NCBI GenBank assembly: GCA_035530375.1
Contig: DATKUY010000040.1
Location: 1 to 20,508, forward strand
Direction: 5' to 3'
DNA: 20,508 bases
Origin: Sulfuricella sp035530375
GTDB lineage: Bacteria; Pseudomonadota; Gammaproteobacteria; Burkholderiales; Sulfuricellaceae
In this document: positions 14,955 through 20,508 of the stretch, one piece after another
Layout of the letters: each line of letters opens with the position of its first letter
How positions within the stretch are numbered: the first letter of the stretch is position 1
Program-made: the position numbers and the translations under genes
The notes under the pieces: model-generated
Database searches by the model: none
What the model saw: the letters and a program-made list of their open reading frames with translations, nothing else
Told to the model about the DNA's origin: nothing

Positions 14955-16252
14955 TGCGCCGCCTTTACACCCTGCTGCTGGTCCTGCTGCTGCCCTACAT
15001 CCTGTTTCACCTGCTGTGGCGTTCCCGACGCCAGCCCGAATATCTGCGCCACATCGGCGAACGCTTCGGCTTTTATCGCGGCAGACCGGCCGCCCCGCTG
15101 ATCTGGCTGCATGCCGTCTCGGTCGGCGAGACCCGCGCCGCCGTCCCGCTGGTTGCCCGATTGCAGTCGCGCTATCCGGGGCACCGCATCCTCCTCACCC
15201 ACATGACGCCGACCGGACGGGAGGCCGGCAGACAACTGTTCGGCGACCGGGTGCTGCAATGCTATCTGCCCTATGATTTCCCGTTCGCGGTAAAGCGCTT
15301 CCTCAACCACTTCAAGCCCGAGATCGGTTTGCTGATGGAAACGGAAATCTGGTTCAACCTGGTGCAAACCTGCAAGAAATCCGGCATGCCGTTATTGCTG
15401 GTCAACGCGCGGATGTCGGAAAAATCGGCCCGCAAATACGCCTGGTTCAAGGCCGTCAGCCGCCAAAGCCTGCAAGCCCTGTCGGCGATTGCCGCACAAA
15501 CCGAAGCCGACGCGCGCCGGTTAACCGGATTGGGCGCGCCCTCGGTAAAAATCACCGGCAACCTCAAGTTCGACATGGCCGTACCGCAAAGCGCGATTGA
15601 TCTGGGAAAAATCCTGAGGACGCAATTCGGGGCAGAACGCCCGGTGTTTCTCGCCGCCAGCACGCGGGACGGCGAAGAAGCGCTGATCCTGCAGGCCCTT
15701 GGCAAAACCGGGATTCCCGGCCTGCTCACCGTCCTCGTGCCGCGCCATCCGCAGCGCTTCGGCCAGGTGGCCGAAATACTTGAAAAACTTGGAATCCGTT
15801 TTCAGCGCCGTTCGGAATTGGGGTTCGCAGGGATGGGCGACGGGTCGCCCAACTCGCAAAACCGGCCTGTCGCCGCAGAAACGCGGGTAGTGCTGGGCGA
15901 CAGCATGGGGGAGATGTTCGCCTATTACGCTGCCTGCGATATCGCCTTCATCGGCGGCAGCCTGTTGCCGCTGGGCGGGCAGAACCTGATCGAGGCTGCG
16001 GCGATGGGCAAGCCGGTCCTGATCGGCCCTCACACCTTCAATTTCGCGGAAGCGACGGAACTCGCCATTCAGGCTGGCGCCGCGCTGCGCGTGGCAGACG
16101 CCGATGAACTGGCTAAAGCGGTGGAAAATTTACTGAAAACACCGGAAAAAACACAGGCCATGTCGGTTGCCGCACTGACCTTTGCCGATCGGCATCGCGG
16201 CGCGACCGGGCGGCTGATGATGCTGATAGAACCATTTTTGGGTGGGGGGTGA
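14951..16252 (+). CDS. waaA: Kdo transferase (3-deoxy-D-manno-octulosonic acid transferase)
   Basis: This 433-residue GT30 enzyme transfers Kdo to lipid IVA. An N-terminal membrane anchor (LYTLLLVLLLPYILFHLLW, 5-23) is followed by HAVSVGETRAA, whose Glu60 is the conserved catalytic base. METEIWFN, GNLKFD and the nucleotide-binding GGSLLPLGGQNLIEAAAMGKP are family hallmarks. I chose ATG 14951, overlapping the waaC stop; the frame is open upstream to 14642 but that part is a shadow of waaC. A second ATG at 14954 is equally possible. The C-terminus EPFLGGG ends two bases before the MITE-like palindrome. Confidence 0.95.
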   Translation: MMRRLYTLLLVLLLPYILFHLLWRSRRQPEYLRHIGERFGFYRGRPAAPLIWLHAVSVGETRAAVPLVARLQSRYPGHRILLTHMTPTGREAGRQLFGDRVLQCYLPYDFPFAVKRFLNHFKPEIGLLMETEIWFNLVQTCKKSGMPLLLVNARMSEKSARKYAWFKAVSRQSLQALSAIAAQTEADARRLTGLGAPSVKITGNLKFDMAVPQSAIDLGKILRTQFGAERPVFLAASTRDGEEALILQALGKTGIPGLLTVLVPRHPQRFGQVAEILEKLGIRFQRRSELGFAGMGDGSPNSQNRPVAAETRVVLGDSMGEMFAYYAACDIAFIGGSLLPLGGQNLIEAAAMGKPVLIGPHTFNFAEATELAIQAGAALRVADADELAKAVENLLKTPEKTQAMSVAALTFADRHRGATGRLMMLIEPFLGGG

Positions 16253-16253
16253 A

Positions 16254-16379
16254 ATGTAGGTTGGGTTAGGCGCGGCTTTTTGCGCCGTAACCCAACAAAC
16301 CCCAACTTCCTTTTGAATGTGGGTTTTGAGGTTTTGGGTTTGTTGGGTTACGCGATGAAGCCGCTAACCCAACCTACAT
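16254..16379. mobile_element. MITE-like palindromic element, 126 bp
   Basis: The ends ATGTAGGTTGGGTTA (16254-16268) and TAACCCAACCTACAT (16365-16379) are perfect 15-bp inverted repeats. Each arm also carries an internal GTAACCCAACA-type motif in reverse order, and the left arm has a GGCGC/GCGCC hairpin, so each half folds by itself and the whole folds on itself. There is no coding capacity. The GTAGGTTGGGTTA motif is, to my knowledge, common as a dispersed repeat in environmental proteobacteria. It lies between the convergent waaA and tolC genes and may work as a bidirectional terminator. No clear target-site duplication is visible. Confidence 0.8.
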
Positions 16380-16402
16380 GTGCTTTTTTGGGAATGCGTA
16401 AA

Positions 16403-16472
16403 GGGTAATAAGTAATGGGGAAGCAACGAGAAGGCATCTTCCTCATCACTAATCACCCATTACTCATTTCCC
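16403..16472. repeat. Imperfect 17-bp inverted repeat next to the tolC stop
   Basis: GGGTAATAAGTAATGGG (16403-16419) and CCCATTACTCATTTCCC (16456-16472) pair at 15 of 17 positions. The 36-base interior holds a GAAG-GCAT-CTTC hairpin (16430-16441). The right arm belongs to the same GGGTAATGAG/GGGTGATGGG family as the repeats in the rml operon. The tolC stop (TAG at 16476-16474) begins two bases beyond it. Confidence 0.7.
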
Positions 16473-16473
16473 A

Positions 16474-17805
16474 CTATTTCAGCCAGCGATTGACCTGCTC
16501 GACATCCTCGTCCTGCAAAATGCCGACGGCGGATTTGAGCTTGAGCTGACTCAGAATGTAGTTGTAGCGAGCCTGGGACAGATCACGCTTGGCGGTATAG
16601 AGCTGTTGCTGGGCATTAAGCACGTCCACGTTGGTGCGCACCCCCACCTCCTGCCCCAGCCGAGTTGAATCCAGCGAGCTTTGGCTCGACACCAGAGCTT
16701 GCTCCAGCGCCTTGACCTGGGCTATGCCGCTGGTCACGCCAAGGAAGGATTGACGGGTTTGCAACGCGGCCTGGCGATTTCCCAGCTCCAGATCCTGTCG
16801 GGCCTTCTCCTGGTTGGCGAGCGCCTCCCGCACCTTGGAATTAACGCTGCCGCCCTGAAAAATCGGCAGGTTAAGCTGCAGACCGATGGTCTGGCTGGTG
16901 GTCGTGCCGCTGACCAGATAACTGGAATTGGCATACTGATTATAGCCCGCCACCAGATCGAGGGTGGGGTAATGCCCGGCCCGGTTTTTTTCCACTTCCT
17001 GCCGGGCAATTTCAAATGCGGCGCGCTGAACAGCAATTTGCGGGCTTTGCTGCTCGGCCTGCTCGACCCATTTCGCCATGTCGTTAGGTTCCGGCAAGAC
17101 GAGGGGCAGCTTGTCGTTCAACGTATCCAGGTGTTCCGGGGTCTTGCCGATAATCAGTTGCAGAGCGCGCCTTTTGATTTCCAGATCGTTCTGGGCGGCG
17201 ATTTCCTGCGAAGTAATGAGATCGTAGCGCGCCTGGGCTTCGTGGGTATCGGTAATCGTGACGGTGCCCACTTCGAAGCTGCGCTTGGCCTGCTCCAGCT
17301 GTTCGCCGATAGCCGCCTTCTGTGCGCCTGCCAGAGAAACATTGTCCTGGGCCAGAAGAACGTCGAAATACGCTTGGGCAACGCGAATAATCAGATCCTG
17401 CCGGGCAATCGCGAACTGTGCCTCGGCTTGAGTCACCTGGCTTTTCGATTGCGCGTACTGGGCAAAATTCTCCTTGTGGTAAATCGGCTGGTTCAGGGAC
17501 AAATTATAACCGTTGGAATTGTACTTCCGGACGGACGAGGGCGAGTCCACATCGTTCTTCGTCGTGCTGGCGCTCAGGTTAATGCTGGGCAACAACAGTG
17601 CGCGGCCTTGCGGCAGCTTTTCCTGGCCGGCCTCATTAGCGGCACGTGCCGAGGCATACGCCGCATCCTGCTGCTGCGCCTCGCGATACACCTCAACCAG
17701 CCCGACTGCATAAACAGGGCTGGCAATGGCCGCCAGCAGCGCAAGGGAAATCTGCTTCAACCTGATGCGCGGCGATCGGCAAGACGCACTGTGCTTAAAC
17801 TTCAT
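16474..17805 (-). CDS. tolC: TolC-family outer membrane efflux protein
   Basis: This 443-residue protein is the outer membrane channel of type I secretion or RND efflux systems. A basic N-terminus (SPRIRLKQ) and hydrophobic stretch end in SPVYA, a signal-peptidase I site after about residue 33. Two outer-membrane-efflux repeats follow, with the usual GYNLSLNQPIYH in the first and GLQLNLPIFQGGSVNSKVREA in the second, and long helical coiled-coil stretches rich in Ala, Gln and Glu. DVLNAQQQLYTAKRDLSQARYNYI near the C-terminus is diagnostic. AGAAGGG lies six bases before ATG 17805. A promoter with a TetR-type operator precedes it. No cognate pump genes are in the window, so it may serve several systems. 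Confidence 0.95.
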   Translation of the reverse strand: MKFKHSASCRSPRIRLKQISLALLAAIASPVYAVGLVEVYREAQQQDAAYASARAANEAGQEKLPQGRALLLPSINLSASTTKNDVDSPSSVRKYNSNGYNLSLNQPIYHKENFAQYAQSKSQVTQAEAQFAIARQDLIIRVAQAYFDVLLAQDNVSLAGAQKAAIGEQLEQAKRSFEVGTVTITDTHEAQARYDLITSQEIAAQNDLEIKRRALQLIIGKTPEHLDTLNDKLPLVLPEPNDMAKWVEQAEQQSPQIAVQRAAFEIARQEVEKNRAGHYPTLDLVAGYNQYANSSYLVSGTTTSQTIGLQLNLPIFQGGSVNSKVREALANQEKARQDLELGNRQAALQTRQSFLGVTSGIAQVKALEQALVSSQSSLDSTRLGQEVGVRTNVDVLNAQQQLYTAKRDLSQARYNYILSQLKLKSAVGILQDEDVEQVNRWLK

Positions 17806-17846
17806 TTCAAACCCTTCTGGAACAAACTTGTAAAGGCGCTCAAATT

Positions 17847-17870
17847 AGCACTGACCGACCGGTCGGTCAA
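17847..17870 (-). promoter_or_regulatory. tolC promoter overlapped by a TetR-type operator
   Basis: TGACCGACCGGTCGGTCA (17852-17869) is a perfect 18-bp palindrome. On the minus strand TTGACC (17870-17865) and TAATTT (17847-17842, just past the listed span) stand 17 bases apart and make a plausible -35/-10 pair for tolC. The palindrome covers five bases of the -35 and most of the spacer, so a bound repressor would block RNA polymerase. The ACCGACCGGTCGGT form resembles operators of AcrR/TetR-family efflux regulators; no regulator gene is in the window. Confidence 0.6.
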
Positions 17871-17887
17871 CTCCGCCACTCGTCGAA

Positions 17888-18547
17888 CTAAAATACGAAG
17901 CGCTGCGGCTGCATCGCATTCTTCAGGGGCGGAACGATGGTCTCGAACAAATTAGTCGTCCGGCAAGCGTCTTCAGTGACGCGGGTAATTCGCTGGGCCT
18001 CCATCGTCGGCGCGTCGCCGACCACGGCAAACAACCTGCCGCCCACCTTCAGGCTGGCCAGAAACGCTTCCGGCAGAACCGGCACCGAGCCGGTCAGCAC
18101 GATGACATCGTAAGACCCGCCCTGCGTCCAGCCGCGGGCAGCATCCCCGATCTCCAGAATGGCATTGGCGATGCCCTGCTGCTTAAGTATAGCCGCTGCC
18201 CGCGCGGTGAATTCGGGAACGATTTCAACGCTGCGCACAAAACCCCGATGCGCCATGCATGCCAGCAAGGCAGTCATGTAACCGCTGCCGGTGCCGATTT
18301 CCAGCACATGGTCGCCCGCTTTCACCCCGACTTCCTGCACAATCCGCGCTTCCAGCTTCGGCGACAGCATCGCCTCGCCGTGGCCGAGGGGGATTTCCAT
18401 GTCTGAAAGCGCCAGCGCGCGATGTGCCTCGGGAACGAAATCCTCGCGCTTAACCTGGCACAGCAGGTCCAGCACATCCTGGTCCAGCACATCCCAGGTG
18501 CGTATCTGCTGCTCCACCATGTTAAAACGGGCTTGCTCCATATCCAT
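17888..18547 (-). CDS. Protein-L-isoaspartate O-methyltransferase-family protein
   Basis: This 219-residue class I methyltransferase has the PIMT fold: MVEQQIRTWDVLDQDVL (10-26), FVPEAHRALALSDMEIPLG (37-55), and SAM motif I VLEIGTGSGY (81-90). The family's substrate loop, normally like GQTISQP, reads GEAMLSPK here (about 57-64), so it may not be the classic isoaspartate-repair enzyme. I chose ATG 18547, preceded by GAGGGAG at good spacing; the frame is open upstream only to a TTG at 18586. It sits 82 bases upstream of tolC in the same direction, an arrangement I know from other betaproteobacteria. tolC has its own promoter in the gap. Confidence 0.85.
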   Translation of the reverse strand: MDMEQARFNMVEQQIRTWDVLDQDVLDLLCQVKREDFVPEAHRALALSDMEIPLGHGEAMLSPKLEARIVQEVGVKAGDHVLEIGTGSGYMTALLACMAHRGFVRSVEIVPEFTARAAAILKQQGIANAILEIGDAARGWTQGGSYDVIVLTGSVPVLPEAFLASLKVGGRLFAVVGDAPTMEAQRITRVTEDACRTTNLFETIVPPLKNAMQPQRFVF

Positions 18548-18580
18548 GATCACTCCCTCACAATTTAAGCCTATGTTCAC

Positions 18581-18609
18581 TTGCAATTATTCCACATTTC
18601 CATTAGTTT
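18581..18609 (+). promoter_or_regulatory. Candidate promoter for thiC
   Basis: TTGCAA (18581-18586) and TAGTTT (18604-18609) are 17 bases apart on the plus strand. The predicted start near 18616 coincides with the first base of the TPP riboswitch P1 stem, which supports the assignment. The boxes match the consensus only moderately. Confidence 0.4.
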
Positions 18610-18617
18610 CACATACT

Positions 18618-18738
18618 TTGCTGGGGGTCCGCGCTTCGCCAATACGATCTTTCATTCGCCGGTAGTTCGGCGAATAGGCGAAGCCGGTGAGACACACCCT
18701 TTGAACCTGACACGGTTAATGCCGTCGTAGGGAAGCAT
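18618..18738 (+). ncRNA. TPP riboswitch (THI element)
   Basis: The conserved core is easy to read: GGGGGT at 18623-18628, GGTGAGAC (a variant of the usual GCTGAGA) at about 18686-18693, ACCCTTTGAACCTGACACGG at 18696-18715 and GTCGTAGGGA at 18724-18733. P1 pairs 18619-18622 with 18734-18737. The variable P3 arm is long, with GCTTCGCC/GGCGAAGC and an inner ATTCGCCG/CGGCGAAT stem. It precedes thiC, its standard target; thiamine pyrophosphate binding lowers thiC expression. Confidence 0.95.
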
Positions 18739-18748
18739 GGCTTGCCCA

Positions 18749-18777
18749 GTGCTCCCCCGCGATTTTCCACGGAGCAC
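18749..18777 (+). promoter_or_regulatory. Shine-Dalgarno-sequestering hairpin of the thiC riboswitch
   Basis: GTGCTCC (18749-18755) pairs perfectly with GGAGCAC (18771-18777). The 3' arm contains the thiC Shine-Dalgarno GGAG (18771-18774), seven bases from the ATG. When formed, the stem would hide the ribosome-binding site, so control is probably at translation. No T-run typical of an intrinsic terminator follows. Confidence 0.6.
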
Positions 18778-18781
18778 CATC

Positions 18782-20508
<1,727 letters not shown>

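Noticed and set aside
16681..17955. 424-codon plus-strand open frame
   Set aside because: Antisense of tolC; no family resemblance, and it crosses the tolC promoter and operator.

Overview
The window reads as chromosomal DNA of a betaproteobacterium, most likely of the Nitrosomonadales/Gallionellales type. This is an inference from the waaC-waaA / tolC / PIMT-like / thiC neighbourhood, the moderately GC-rich housekeeping genes, and two short repeat families I associate with such genomes. No 16S rRNA or other decisive marker is present.

Layout. Positions 1..13917 are a long surface-polysaccharide cluster, all on the minus strand. In transcription order it holds a WaaE/KdtX-like family 2 glycosyltransferase, a UDP-glucuronate 4-epimerase-like enzyme, rmlB, a four-helix-bundle (23S-IVP type) gene, rmlA, rmlC, a decayed MntA-HepT toxin-antitoxin pair, a HEPN fragment, rmlD, manC, gmd, fcl, a UPF0104/LPG-synthase-TM-type membrane protein, a methyltransferase-glycosyltransferase fusion, and a second methyltransferase that leaves the window. 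The enzymes give dTDP-L-rhamnose (RmlABCD), GDP-L-fucose (ManC, Gmd, Fcl) and probably UDP-galacturonate. The last three genes look like a lipid-linked sugar transfer and modification module.

Positions 13998..16252 (plus strand) encode waaC and waaA, which build the Kdo-heptose inner core. They converge on tolC (minus, 16474..17805) across a 221-bp spacer with a 126-bp palindromic MITE-like element and a second imperfect inverted repeat. tolC has a promoter overlapped by a perfect 18-bp TetR-type palindrome. Upstream of it is a PIMT-family methyltransferase gene, then, divergently, a TPP riboswitch and thiC, which is cut by the window end.

The most unusual feature is a family of short GGGTGATGGG/GGGTAATGAG-type repeats that sit exactly at gene edges. 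A perfect 13-bp inverted pair flanks the four-helix-bundle gene inside the rml operon. The repeats supply or contain the rmlB stop, the start and stop of the four-helix-bundle gene, and the rmlA start. Related tracts are read through in frame inside rmlD, abut the tolC stop, and a core-like 10-mer lies at the seam of the methyltransferase-glycosyltransferase fusion. The stretch between rmlC and manC is visibly reworked: frameshifted toxin-antitoxin genes, a truncated HEPN gene fused by a GTGA overlap to rmlD, and a degenerate second copy of the rmlD 3' end. I found no tRNA, rRNA, CRISPR array or transposase gene.
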